A stretch of DNA of 64,000 nucleotides from assembly GCA_964493785.1 (NCBI GenBank), contig CAZBPM010000017.1, forward strand, positions 1 through 64,000. Reading direction: 5' to 3'. The first letter of the stretch is position 1. The number at the start of each line of letters is the position of its first letter. The position numbers were made by a program, and so were the translations under genes. The DNA comes from Hyphomicrobium_A sp964493785 (lineage in GTDB: Bacteria; Pseudomonadota; Alphaproteobacteria; Rhizobiales; Hyphomicrobiaceae). A model generated the notes under the pieces. It was given only the letters and a program-made list of their open reading frames with translations, had not been told where the DNA came from and did no database searches. Below, piece by piece: positions 6,893-15,261 of this stretch.

Positions 6893-7749
6893 AGCAATTG
6901 CCGGTTGGGCTGCAAGATCATCTCGACAGTGGGGCGACAACATTGTGCTGGTGCTGGCGTGTGACGCGGCGGGACGCGGTGCGGCTGGGTTTCACGGATC
7001 ACGATCGCGATGTGACGTTCGACGGGACGACGTTCGAGGCGGCGGCCGGGTTCACCGCCAGCGAGATGCGGGACAGCGTCGGGCTCAACGTCGACAATCT
7101 GGAAGTGCAGAGTGCGCTGTCGTCTGAACGGCTCGGCGAGGCCGATTTGGCGGCGGGACTATATGACGATGCGCGGGTGGAGATCTTCCGGGTGAACTGG
7201 TCGGAGCCAGCGCAGCGCGTACTGATGCGCAGCGGCAGTCTCGGCGAGGTGCGACGGGCGGGGCTCAACTTCACCGCCGAGGTGCGGGGGCTTTCGCATT
7301 ACCTGCAGCAGCAGAAGGGGCGGCTGTATCAATTCACCTGCGATGCCGATCTCGGCGATGGCCGTTGCAAGGTGCTGACGTCGAGCCCGCTCTACCGCGG
7401 CGAGGGGGCGATCGTTGGGGTGGCGAGCGAGCGGCGCTTTGCGGCCAGCGGTCTCGATGGCTTCGCGAGCGACTGGTTCTCGCGCGGCTTGCTGACGTTC
7501 ACATCGGGCGCGGCGAGCGGACAATCGATCGAGGTGCGCGGGCACAGCAGGGTCGGGGATGCCGTGTGGGTGGAACTTTGGGCGCCGGCGCGGGGGCCAC
7601 TCGTGCCGGAACAGAGCTTCGTGGTCACGGCCGGCTGCGACAAGCATCTCGCGACGTGCAAGGCCAAGTTTGCCAACGTCGCCAACTTCCGCGGATTTCC
7701 GCACATGCCAGGCAATGATTTCGTGACGTCGTTCGCCGGGAAGAGCTGA
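6889..7749 (+). CDS. Baseplate hub protein, DUF2163 / TIGR02218 (RcGTA g13-like)
   Basis: 286 residues. GFTDHDRDVTFDGTTFEAAAG and the later SRRGLLTF-like and NFRGFPHMPGND segments match the GTA hub family. Four cysteines, C151, C160, C250 and C257, are placed like the cluster-binding cysteines of lambda gpL-type tail tip proteins, so an iron-sulfur cluster is plausible (inference). The gene is coupled to the distal tail gene by an ATGA overlap. Confidence 0.92.
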   Translation: MKQLPVGLQDHLDSGATTLCWCWRVTRRDAVRLGFTDHDRDVTFDGTTFEAAAGFTASEMRDSVGLNVDNLEVQSALSSERLGEADLAAGLYDDARVEIFRVNWSEPAQRVLMRSGSLGEVRRAGLNFTAEVRGLSHYLQQQKGRLYQFTCDADLGDGRCKVLTSSPLYRGEGAIVGVASERRFAASGLDGFASDWFSRGLLTFTSGAASGQSIEVRGHSRVGDAVWVELWAPARGPLVPEQSFVVTAGCDKHLATCKAKFANVANFRGFPHMPGNDFVTSFAGKS

Positions 7750-7786
7750 AACTCTAATCCAACTTTCTCAAGCGGAACTCACGCTG

Positions 7787-8233
7787 ATGCAGCGGGATGG
7801 GCTTACGCGCGCGCTGATCGTGACCGTGGCGCGCGGATGGATCGGCACGCCGTATCACCATCAGGCAAGCGTGCGCGGTGTCGGTGCCGATTGTCTCGGG
7901 CTGGTGCGCGGCGTGTGGCGCGAGATCTACGGCAGTGATGCCGAGGCAGCGCCGCCCTATAGCCGGGATTGGGCCGAGGCCGGCGCCGAGGAGACGATGC
8001 TGTCGGCGGCAGGGCGGCATCTCTTTGCAATTGAACCGGCAGCTGCACGGGCTGGCGCCGTTCTCATTTTCCGCATGCGGGCGGGGAGCGTGGCCAAGCA
8101 CGCGGCGATCGTGGCGGCTGACAGGATGATCATTCACGCGATGGAGGGTGCGCCGGCGTGCGAGGTGCCGTTGTCGCGCTGGTGGCTGCGTCGCGTCGCA
8201 GCAGCGTTCTCTTTTCCAGGAGTTGTGGGCTGA
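7787..8233 (+). CDS. NlpC/P60-family tail peptidase (RcGTA g14-like)
   Basis: 148-residue cysteine peptidase predicted to cut peptidoglycan during DNA entry. The catalytic Cys is C36 in GVGADCLGLVRGVW and the His is H105 in SVAKHAAIV. The family also shows RGWIGTPYHHQAS near the N-terminus and IIHAMEG later, with all key residues present. It begins 37 bases after the hub gene. Its stop overlaps the start of the following gene (TGATG). Confidence 0.92.
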   Translation: MQRDGLTRALIVTVARGWIGTPYHHQASVRGVGADCLGLVRGVWREIYGSDAEAAPPYSRDWAEAGAEETMLSAAGRHLFAIEPAAARAGAVLIFRMRAGSVAKHAAIVAADRMIIHAMEGAPACEVPLSRWWLRRVAAAFSFPGVVG

Positions 8234-11200
8234 TGGCGACGCTTGCTCTTGCTGCTGCCGGAGCCGCGGTCGGCGGCGCGGTGCTGCCGACGGGGCTGAC
8301 GCTGTTCGGCGCGACGCTCACCGGCGCTACGATCGGCACGCAGATCGGCGCCGTTGCCGGATCGATGATCGACCAGGCGCTGCTGGGCGGTAAGACGCGG
8401 CAGATCGAAGGCCCGCGGCTGTCGGAGCTGCACATTACGGCGTCGACCGAGGGCGCGCCGGTGCCGCGGATCTATGGTCGTGTGCGTCTGGGCGGACAAA
8501 TCATCTGGGCGAGCGATTTCGAGGAGGAGGTCGTCACCTCATCGAGCGGCGGCAGTGGCAAAGGCGGCGGCACGTCGGCTGCGTCGACGACGAGCGAGTA
8601 TCGCTACTACGCCAACTTCGCCGTGGCGCTGTGCGAGGGAGAGATCAGCGGTCTTGGGCGCATTTGGGCGGATGGGGTCGAGATTGATCGGGCGCGCATT
8701 GCGCATCGGGTCTATGTCGGATCGGAAACGCAGGAGGCGGATAGCCTTATCGCGGCCCGCCTCGGCGCCGACGCGCTGGCTTATCGCGGCGTCGCGTATG
8801 TGGTGTTCGAGCACCTTGCGTTGGCGGAGTTCGGCAATCGCCTGCCGCAGCTTTCGTTCGAGGTCTATCGCTCGGTAGAGGCGTTCGCGAGCGACATTCG
8901 CGCGGTCGTGCTCATTCCGGGGTCGGGCGAGTTTGCATATTCGCCGACGCCGGTGACGCAGCTGGTCGGGCTGTCCGGCTCGGTTGCAGAGAATGTGCAC
9001 ACGCGACAGGGCGGCACCGACTGGAGCGTTTCCATCGACCAGCTGGAGGAGACGCTGCCGAATGCCAAGAATGTCTCGCTCGTGGTCAGCTGGTTTGGGA
9101 CCGACCTGCGCGCGGGCGAGTGCCTGTTGAAGCCGGGGGTGGAGAACCGCGACAAGATCACCAACCCGGTGTCGTGGAAGGTGGCGGGGATGGAACGGGC
9201 GTCGGCGTATCTCGTCACGCAGCGCGAGGGACGCGCGGCCTATGGCGGGACGCCGAGCGATCAAAGCGTCATCGCGGCCATTCGCGATCTTAAAGAACGC
9301 GGCATCGGCGTCACGCTCAATCCGTTCATCCTGATGGATGTCGGGGACGAAAACACGCTCGCCAATCCATATGGGGGTGCGAACCAGCCGGCCTATCCAT
9401 GGCGTGGCCGCATTACGGTTCATCCGGCGGCGGGGCAGCCGGAGAGTCCGGACAAGACGTCGGTTGCTGCGAGCCAGGTCGCGGCATTCGTCGGCACGGC
9501 GGGGCCGGACGACTTCGCGCTGGTCGGCGAGGAGGTCGTCTATTCGGGGCCGGACGAGTGGTCGTTTCGGCGCATGATCCTGCATCACGCGTATCTGGCG
9601 AAGGCGGCGGGCGGTGTCGATGCGTTCCTCATCTGCAGCGAACTGCGTGGCCTCACGTGGGTACGCGACAGCGCTTCGCACTATCCGTTCGTCGATGCGC
9701 TGATCGCGCTGGCGGCGGACGTGAAGGAAGTTCTGCCGGAAGCGAAAATTTCTTATTCCGCTGATTGGTCCGAGTATTTCGGGCACCAACCGGGCGACGG
9801 CACGGGCGACGTCTACTTCCATCTCGATCCGCTGTGGGCTTCGGATGCGATCGATGCGATCGGCATCGACGTCTACTGGCCGCTCGCGGATTGGCGGGAC
9901 GGACGCGAGCACCTGGATTATCAGGCCGGCGCTCGCTCGATCTACGATCTTGATTATCTCACCGGCAACCTGCGCGGCGGCGAAGGCTTCGACTGGTACT
10001 ATGCGTCGGCCGAGGACCGCGCCGCGCAAGTGCGCACTCCAATTAATGATGGAGCGGGCAAGCCGTGGGTTTTCCGCTACAAGGATATCAAGTCGTGGTG
10101 GCTCAACGCGCACCATGATCGGCCGGGTGGCGTCGAAGCTGCGGTGGCGACCGGATGGGTGCCGCAGTCGAAGCCGTTCTGGCTGATGGAGATCGGGTGC
10201 CCGGCGGTCGACAAGGGCGCCAATCAGCCGAACGTTTTCGTCGACCCCAAAAGCTCGGAGACCGCAGTGCCCTATTTTTCGAGGGGTACGCGCGATGACC
10301 TGATGCAGCGGCGGTTCCTGCGCGCGATGGTCGAAGGGCTCGATCCGGCGGCGGCGAATTATGTCGAGGATTCCAACCCGATGTCGTCGATCTACGGCGA
10401 GCGGATGATCGATCTCGACCACGTGCACATCTACACCTGGGATGCGCGGCCTTACCCTGCATTTCCGTTCGATACCGAATTCTGGGGCGACGGCGACAAC
10501 TGGCGGCTCGGTCACTGGTTGACGGGGCGCTTCTCGAGCGCGCCGCTCGGGGAGACCGTGGCGCAGCTTCTGCAGGACTTCGGCTTTCACGACTACAGTA
10601 CGGCAGCGCTGGCTGGAACGGTGCCCGGGTATGTCATCGATCGGGTGATGTCGGCGCGCGATGCGCTGGAGCCGCTGGAGATGGCCTTTTTCTTCGATGC
10701 GGTGGAGAGCAGCGGCGGAATCGTGTTCCGACATCGGGGTTCCGAGCCGCCGGTGGTGGACATCGCCGAGGATGATCTCGTCGAGGTGCGCAGCGACAGC
10801 GCGCTCGCGACGTTCACGCGGGGACAGGAGACGGAGCTGCCCGCGTCGGCGAAGGTGCGTTTCATTTCGTCGGCGAACGACTACAGCCAGGCCGTTGCGG
10901 AGGCGCGGCGGATCGCGGGCGCGAGCGGGCGGGTGAGCCAGGCAGATCTGCCGATGGTGCTGGAAGGCGCGCAGGCAGAGACGATCGTCGAGACATGGCT
11001 GTTCGAAGCGTGGGCCGCACGCGAACGAGCAAGCTTCTCGCTGGCGCCGAGCCTACTCGCAATCGAGCCGGGCGACTGCGTGCGGATGTTGCGTAGCGAG
11101 GGCGATCGTCTGCTGCGCGTGACCGAGATCGGCGAGCACGGCGCCCGTGAGATCGAGGCGCGCAGTGTCGATCCGGAAATCTATGGAATTGGGGCTGGGC

Positions 11201-12168
11201 AGGATAGGCCGGGGCGCGGCGGTGGCGGCGTCATCGTCGGGCAGCCGCTGGCCGAGTTCATGGACCTGCCGCTGCTGCGGGGCGATGAGCCGGTGACAGC
11301 GGGCTATGTGGCCGTTTCGCAGACGCCATGGCCGGGGAGCGTTGCGATCTATGGGTCGCCGGAGTCGACAGGCTTCACGCTGAAGGGATTTTCGAGCGCG
11401 GCGGCGACTGTCGGTGTGACGCTCGATGACCTGCCGGCAGGACCGGAGGGGCGTATCGATCACGCGAGCAGGCTGCGCGTGAGGATAGAAGGCGAGGCGC
11501 TGACATCGTGCACGCTGCTGCAACTCTATTCCGGCCGTAATACGGCTGCAGTGCGCAACGACGACGGCGCGTGGGAGGTGCTGCAGTTCGCCAGCGCTGT
11601 TCTGGTCGGGGGTGGGACATACGAGCTGTCCGGACTTTTGCGCGGGCAGTGCGGTACGGAAGGAGCGATGCGGGAGCCGCTGTCGGCGGGTGCGCGGTTC
11701 GTGCTGGTCAACTCGGCGTTGTCGCGGCTCGATCTGGCGTCGTCGGAAATCCGCCTGCCGTATTCGTGGCGGATCGGGCCTGCAGCGCGGGACATCGGTG
11801 ATGCTTCGTTTGCCGGGGCAACGCATACGTTCCTAGGACTGGGGCTGCGGCCTTACGCGCCGGCGCACGTCAGAGCGACCCGCAGCGACGGCGATGTCAG
11901 CATCACGTGGCTGCGGAGGGCGCGCGTCGGCGGTGACGCGTGGGAGACGCCTGAGGTGCCGCTCGGCGAGGATGGCGAGCGCTACGAGGTCGATGTCCTC
12001 GACGGGGGCAGCGTCAAGCGCACGCTGATGACCTCATCGGAAAGCGCGACCTATTCCGCGCTCGAGCAGACAGCAGACTTCGGTGCGCCGCAGGCGAGCA
12101 TCGACGTGCGCGTCTATCAGATATCGGCGAGCTATGGCCGCGGTGCCGCGCGCTCCGCGACGGTTTAA
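8233..12168 (+). CDS. GTA TIM-barrel host-specificity / megatron tail fibre protein (RcGTA g15-like)
   Basis: 1311 residues, the usual size for this family. A Gly/Ala-rich hydrophobic N-terminus (residues 1-45) is followed by the tail-fibre-type domain with VPRIYGRVRLGGQIIW. The GTA TIM-barrel domain lies in the middle (ISYSADWSEYF, DAIGIDVYWPLADWRD, KPFWLMEIGCPAVDKG). Beta-rich modules at the C-terminus probably contact the cell surface. ATG 8233 overlaps the peptidase stop, and the longer upstream frame overlaps the peptidase gene and is rejected. The gene is intact, with no frameshift seen. Confidence 0.95.
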   Translation: MATLALAAAGAAVGGAVLPTGLTLFGATLTGATIGTQIGAVAGSMIDQALLGGKTRQIEGPRLSELHITASTEGAPVPRIYGRVRLGGQIIWASDFEEEVVTSSSGGSGKGGGTSAASTTSEYRYYANFAVALCEGEISGLGRIWADGVEIDRARIAHRVYVGSETQEADSLIAARLGADALAYRGVAYVVFEHLALAEFGNRLPQLSFEVYRSVEAFASDIRAVVLIPGSGEFAYSPTPVTQLVGLSGSVAENVHTRQGGTDWSVSIDQLEETLPNAKNVSLVVSWFGTDLRAGECLLKPGVENRDKITNPVSWKVAGMERASAYLVTQREGRAAYGGTPSDQSVIAAIRDLKERGIGVTLNPFILMDVGDENTLANPYGGANQPAYPWRGRITVHPAAGQPESPDKTSVAASQVAAFVGTAGPDDFALVGEEVVYSGPDEWSFRRMILHHAYLAKAAGGVDAFLICSELRGLTWVRDSASHYPFVDALIALAADVKEVLPEAKISYSADWSEYFGHQPGDGTGDVYFHLDPLWASDAIDAIGIDVYWPLADWRDGREHLDYQAGARSIYDLDYLTGNLRGGEGFDWYYASAEDRAAQVRTPINDGAGKPWVFRYKDIKSWWLNAHHDRPGGVEAAVATGWVPQSKPFWLMEIGCPAVDKGANQPNVFVDPKSSETAVPYFSRGTRDDLMQRRFLRAMVEGLDPAAANYVEDSNPMSSIYGERMIDLDHVHIYTWDARPYPAFPFDTEFWGDGDNWRLGHWLTGRFSSAPLGETVAQLLQDFGFHDYSTAALAGTVPGYVIDRVMSARDALEPLEMAFFFDAVESSGGIVFRHRGSEPPVVDIAEDDLVEVRSDSALATFTRGQETELPASAKVRFISSANDYSQAVAEARRIAGASGRVSQADLPMVLEGAQAETIVETWLFEAWAARERASFSLAPSLLAIEPGDCVRMLRSEGDRLLRVTEIGEHGAREIEARSVDPEIYGIGAGQDRPGRGGGGVIVGQPLAEFMDLPLLRGDEPVTAGYVAVSQTPWPGSVAIYGSPESTGFTLKGFSSAAATVGVTLDDLPAGPEGRIDHASRLRVRIEGEALTSCTLLQLYSGRNTAAVRNDDGAWEVLQFASAVLVGGGTYELSGLLRGQCGTEGAMREPLSAGARFVLVNSALSRLDLASSEIRLPYSWRIGPAARDIGDASFAGATHTFLGLGLRPYAPAHVRATRSDGDVSITWLRRARVGGDAWETPEVPLGEDGERYEVDVLDGGSVKRTLMTSSESATYSALEQTADFGAPQASIDVRVYQISASYGRGAARSATV

Positions 12169-12204
12169 GTCGCGCTGCATTTTTCACATTCGATCGAGGA
12201 CACC

Positions 12205-13518
12205 ATGGAGCAGCCGAAATGGATGCTGGCTGCGTGGGCGGAGCTCGGGCAGCGCGAGGTAGCGGGTGCGGCAGACAACGCCCGCATCAGGGATTTCTTT
12301 CGCGAGGTGGGTCAGCCCGCCAGCCTGCATGACGAGGTGGCATGGTGTGCCGCGTTCGTCGGCGCGTGCATGGAGCGGGGAGGTCATGCGTCAACGCGGT
12401 CGCTGATGGCGCGGTCATATCTGCGGTGGGGCGAGACACTCGACGAGGCGCGCTTGGGCGCGGTAGCGGTTCTTTCGCGCGGCAGCGATCCCTCCGCCGG
12501 GCACGTCGGATTTTTGGTCGGCGAGACTGCGCACCACGTCGTGCTGCTGGGAGGCAACCAGGGCGATGCGGTGAGCGTCGCCGCGTATCCCACGACGCGC
12601 CTGCTGGGCCTGCGCTGGCCGCAGCAGCCGGCGATGGATGCGCCAGCCCATGAGGAGCCGCAAAAGTACAGCCAGGATTTCGTTCGGGCACTGGTCCACG
12701 TCCTGGAGATGGAGGGAGGTTTCAGTGATGACGCATACGACCCTGGTGGGCCGACCAACAAAGGTATCACGTTACGTGTCTATGCCGAGTGGAAGGGCGT
12801 GGAGCCGACTGCGAGCCTCACGGCCGAGCTGAAGCGCATTCCGGACGAGGCGGTGCGCGACATTTATCTGCAGCGCTATTGGCGGCCTGCAAGCTGCGAT
12901 GAATTTGCGTCGGCGCTCGCGTTTTTTCACTTCGACGCGGCGGTCAACCACGGTGTGACAGGGGCGATGCGCCTATTGCAGCGGGCGGTCGACACTGATG
13001 CGGATGGCGAGATCGGCCCGAATACGCGCGCGGCAATTGCAACACTGCAAACGGATGAGATCGTGCGCCGCTACGCCAACGCGCGTCGAGAGAGATATCG
13101 CGCGCTACCGCACTTCTGGCGCTTCGGACGCGGGTGGCTGGCGCGCGTCGACAAGACGTTGACGCGCGCGCTCGCGATCGGAGGCGAGCGGGGCGAGGTG
13201 GCGGCAGATTCACACGAAGACAGCAGACAAGGAGATGCCATGAGCGACACATCCGGCACGACGCAGGCGACGGGGAAGTGGTGGGGCCAATCGATCACCA
13301 TCTGGGGCGCGATCATTACGGGGCTGTCCACTGTGGTTCCCGCGCTCGGGCCGGCGCTGGGGATCGACATCACGGGCGACCTCGTGCGCGAGCTTGGCGA
13401 CAGCATCGTGCTGACGGTGCAGGCGGTCGGCGGTCTGATCGGCACGCTGATGACGATCTATGGACGCGTGCGCGCGAGCGAGCCGCTGAAGCAGCGCGAC
13501 CTGCAAGTGAAGCTCTGA
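12205..13518 (+). CDS. Three-part lysis protein: CHAP-like peptidase, GH108 muramidase and holin-like membrane segment
   Basis: 437 residues. Residues 1-140 form a TIGR02594-type amidase/peptidase domain with C48 in VAWCAAFVGAC and H100 in SAGHVGFLVG. Residues 155-330 are a GH108 lysozyme domain with E170 in EMEGGFSDDAYDPGGPTNKG, followed by a PG_binding_3-like part (VNHGVTGAMRLLQRAV, DGEIGPNTRAAI). Residues 346-437 carry two hydrophobic segments and look like a separate holin. There is no stop codon between the enzyme and the membrane part, although a strong internal start exists at 13240. The gene starts 36 bases after the tail fibre gene and completes the GTA cluster. Confidence 0.85.
   Translation: MEQPKWMLAAWAELGQREVAGAADNARIRDFFREVGQPASLHDEVAWCAAFVGACMERGGHASTRSLMARSYLRWGETLDEARLGAVAVLSRGSDPSAGHVGFLVGETAHHVVLLGGNQGDAVSVAAYPTTRLLGLRWPQQPAMDAPAHEEPQKYSQDFVRALVHVLEMEGGFSDDAYDPGGPTNKGITLRVYAEWKGVEPTASLTAELKRIPDEAVRDIYLQRYWRPASCDEFASALAFFHFDAAVNHGVTGAMRLLQRAVDTDADGEIGPNTRAAIATLQTDEIVRRYANARRERYRALPHFWRFGRGWLARVDKTLTRALAIGGERGEVAADSHEDSRQGDAMSDTSGTTQATGKWWGQSITIWGAIITGLSTVVPALGPALGIDITGDLVRELGDSIVLTVQAVGGLIGTLMTIYGRVRASEPLKQRDLQVKL
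13240..13518 (+). CDS. Internal-start holin-like protein (92 aa), in frame with the endolysin
   Basis: ATG 13240 is preceded by AAGGAG (13229-13234) with five-base spacing, a better ribosome-binding site than that of the full gene. The product has two hydrophobic segments (SITIWGAIITGLSTVVPALG and VLTVQAVGGLIGTLMTIYG) and a charged tail, like small phage holins. It is read in the same frame as the upstream endolysin. Both a 437-residue fusion and a free holin could therefore be made. Free-holin translation is inferred from the start site, not proven. Confidence 0.6.
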   Translation: MSDTSGTTQATGKWWGQSITIWGAIITGLSTVVPALGPALGIDITGDLVRELGDSIVLTVQAVGGLIGTLMTIYGRVRASEPLKQRDLQVKL

Positions 13519-13565
13519 GACGGCCGAGCGGCATTCATGGTGGGTTCAGCGGCTGACGATTAACC

Positions 13566-13898
13566 ATGGAGCAGATGTCGCTCCATTCGTATTCCCCCAA
13601 AATGCTTAGAATCACGATCTCGTTTTTTATGCTCGTCAGCTTTGGCGGCGCGGCGTCGACCGGTGGTGGCGCATGCATCGCGGACTGGTCGGTTGCTGCC
13701 CCGATCGTGCACAAGGAAAAGCTTGTGACGGTCGAGGCGCTTTCTCGCATTGCTGCGGACAAGATCTCGGGCAGCGTCATCGTCAGGACGGCGCTGTGCG
13801 AAGATAATGGGGCCTTCTTCTACAGGATCGTGATGCGCGATGCGCACGGGAGGCTATCGACGCACTCAGTCGATGCGCGCGTGCCGTTCGCGCGTTAG
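13566..13898 (+). CDS. Small exported PepSY-like protein
   Basis: 110 residues with a signal peptide-like stretch (ITISFFMLVSFGGAAS) and a mature part of about 80 residues. That part has an alpha-beta pattern, EALSRIAADKISGSVIVRTALC and FFYRIVMRDAHGRLSTHSVDAR, resembling a single PepSY domain. Start codons at 13566, 13575 and 13602 are all possible, and none has a strong ribosome-binding site. PepSY-like periplasmic proteins often accompany PhoPQ/FeuPQ-type systems, and feuP lies 520 bases downstream. A role as a FeuN-like modulator of FeuQ is possible but unproven. Confidence 0.65.
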   Translation: MEQMSLHSYSPKMLRITISFFMLVSFGGAASTGGGACIADWSVAAPIVHKEKLVTVEALSRIAADKISGSVIVRTALCEDNGAFFYRIVMRDAHGRLSTHSVDARVPFAR

Positions 13899-13975
13899 CG
13901 CTGCAACCGGGTTCGCAGGCGGCCCTTTTTCGCCTAGGCTGCGAGGCCACCCCGATACGAAAAAGGAGCAGCTCG

Positions 13976-14338
13976 ATGCCATATGTCGACGGATTTGTCG
14001 TTCCGGTGCCGAAGAAGAACCTCGACGCTTATCGCAAGTTGGCGCGAAAGGCCGGCAAGATCTGGATGGAGCTCGGCGCGCTCGAATTCAGGGAGTGCGT
14101 GGCCGACGACGTGAAGCCTGGCAAGTGGACCTCCTTCCCCCAGAGTGTCAAGCTGAAGCCGGACGAGGTGGTGGTCTTCTCGTACATCGTTTATCGGAAC
14201 CGCGCGGCACGCGACAAAATCAACAAAAAGATCATGGAAGATCCGCGCCTGAATGAAATGATGGCGGGCAAAGACATGCCCTTCGATGGCAAGCGCATGA
14301 TCTACGGCGGCTTTGAGACGCTGGTCGACCTCAAGTAG
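13976..14338 (+). CDS. DUF1428 family protein
   Basis: 120 residues of the DUF1428 family, a dimeric ferredoxin-like alpha/beta barrel fold with no settled function. Recognisable features are the start MPYVDGFVVPVPKKNLDAYR, then KAGKIWMELGALEFRECVADD, FSYIVYRNRAARD and the C-terminal FDGKRMIYGGFETLVDL. AAAAAGGAG lies about seven bases before the ATG. It is probably a single-gene unit between the PepSY-like gene and feuP. Confidence 0.88.
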   Translation: MPYVDGFVVPVPKKNLDAYRKLARKAGKIWMELGALEFRECVADDVKPGKWTSFPQSVKLKPDEVVVFSYIVYRNRAARDKINKKIMEDPRLNEMMAGKDMPFDGKRMIYGGFETLVDLK

Positions 14339-14419
14339 CCTGATAATCCCGCGGGCTAGGATGAATCGCGCGCCCCCGCTATAGTCCCGGCCGATTATGG
14401 CAATGGGAGCGGGGGATCC

Positions 14420-15091
14420 GTGCGCGTTCTAGTGGTCGAGGATGACAAGGATCTCAATCGCCAGCTCGTGTCGGCGCTGGGCGATGCCGGATACGCGGTC
14501 GATTCGGCGTTCGACGGCGAGGACGGCTATTTCCTCGGCGATACCGAGCCCTACGATATCGTCATTCTCGATATAGGCCTGCCGAAGATGGATGGTATCT
14601 CCATCCTTGAACAATGGCGTCGCTCCGACCGGAAGATGCCGGTCATCATCCTTACGGCCCGCGATCGGTGGAGCGACAAGGTGGCTGGCATGGATGCCGG
14701 CGCCGATGACTACGTCGCCAAGCCGTTCCACATGGAGGAGCTGCTGGCGCGGGTGCGCGCGCAGGTTCGCCGTGCGTCCGGTCATGCCAAGAGCGAGATC
14801 GAGTGCGGTCCATTACGCCTCGACACCAAGACGGCGCGGGTCACGTGCAACGGGCAGCAGATCAAGCTCACCTCGCACGAATACCGTCTTCTGGCCTACC
14901 TGATGCACCACAATGGGCGCGTCGTGTCGCGCACGGAGCTGGTCGAGCACCTTTACGAACAGGACTTCGATCGCGATTCCAACACCATCGAGGTGTTTAT
15001 CGGCCGTCTGCGGAAGAAAATCCCGGTGGATGTGATCGAGACCGTGCGCGGCCTCGGATACCGGCTCAGCGAGACGCCGGCACAGGTGTAG
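14420..15091 (+). CDS. feuP: Response regulator FeuP, OmpR/PhoP family
   Basis: 223 residues. The receiver domain (1-115) has acidic E7/D8/D9, phospho-acceptor D51 in ILDIGLPKMDG and K101 in AKPFHMEE. The OmpR-type winged helix follows (LTSHEYRLLAYLMHHNGRVV, NTIEVFIGRLRKKI, ETVRGLGYRL). The GTG start at 14420 follows GGGGGA. In Rhizobium leguminosarum, feuPQ lies next to cycHJKL and affects high-affinity iron uptake. The same order here supports the name. FeuP probably controls envelope and outer-membrane genes in response to FeuQ. Confidence 0.85.
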   Translation: MRVLVVEDDKDLNRQLVSALGDAGYAVDSAFDGEDGYFLGDTEPYDIVILDIGLPKMDGISILEQWRRSDRKMPVIILTARDRWSDKVAGMDAGADDYVAKPFHMEELLARVRAQVRRASGHAKSEIECGPLRLDTKTARVTCNGQQIKLTSHEYRLLAYLMHHNGRVVSRTELVEHLYEQDFDRDSNTIEVFIGRLRKKIPVDVIETVRGLGYRLSETPAQV

Positions 15092-15261
15092 CGTCCTTGT
15101 TCTGAAGGGGCTCGCTTTTGCTTGTGAGCTGCACGAGAACTTCGGAATCGAAAGGGACACTAGAATCGTGGCTTGCTAGTGTGAATCAGGTCGGGAGATA
15201 CGCTCTGTGCGGTTGACGGCGCCGCTACTCGATCATCACCTTAGTCTCCAGCAGTGAGCGC

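Noticed and set aside
8539..10734. Very long open frame antisense to the GTA tail fibre gene, and similar ones opposite glnE, ccmF, degP, the RND pump and pepN
   Set aside because: High GC content leaves few stop codons in shadow frames. These translations are Arg/His/Pro-rich, have no family features and lie fully opposite well-supported genes.
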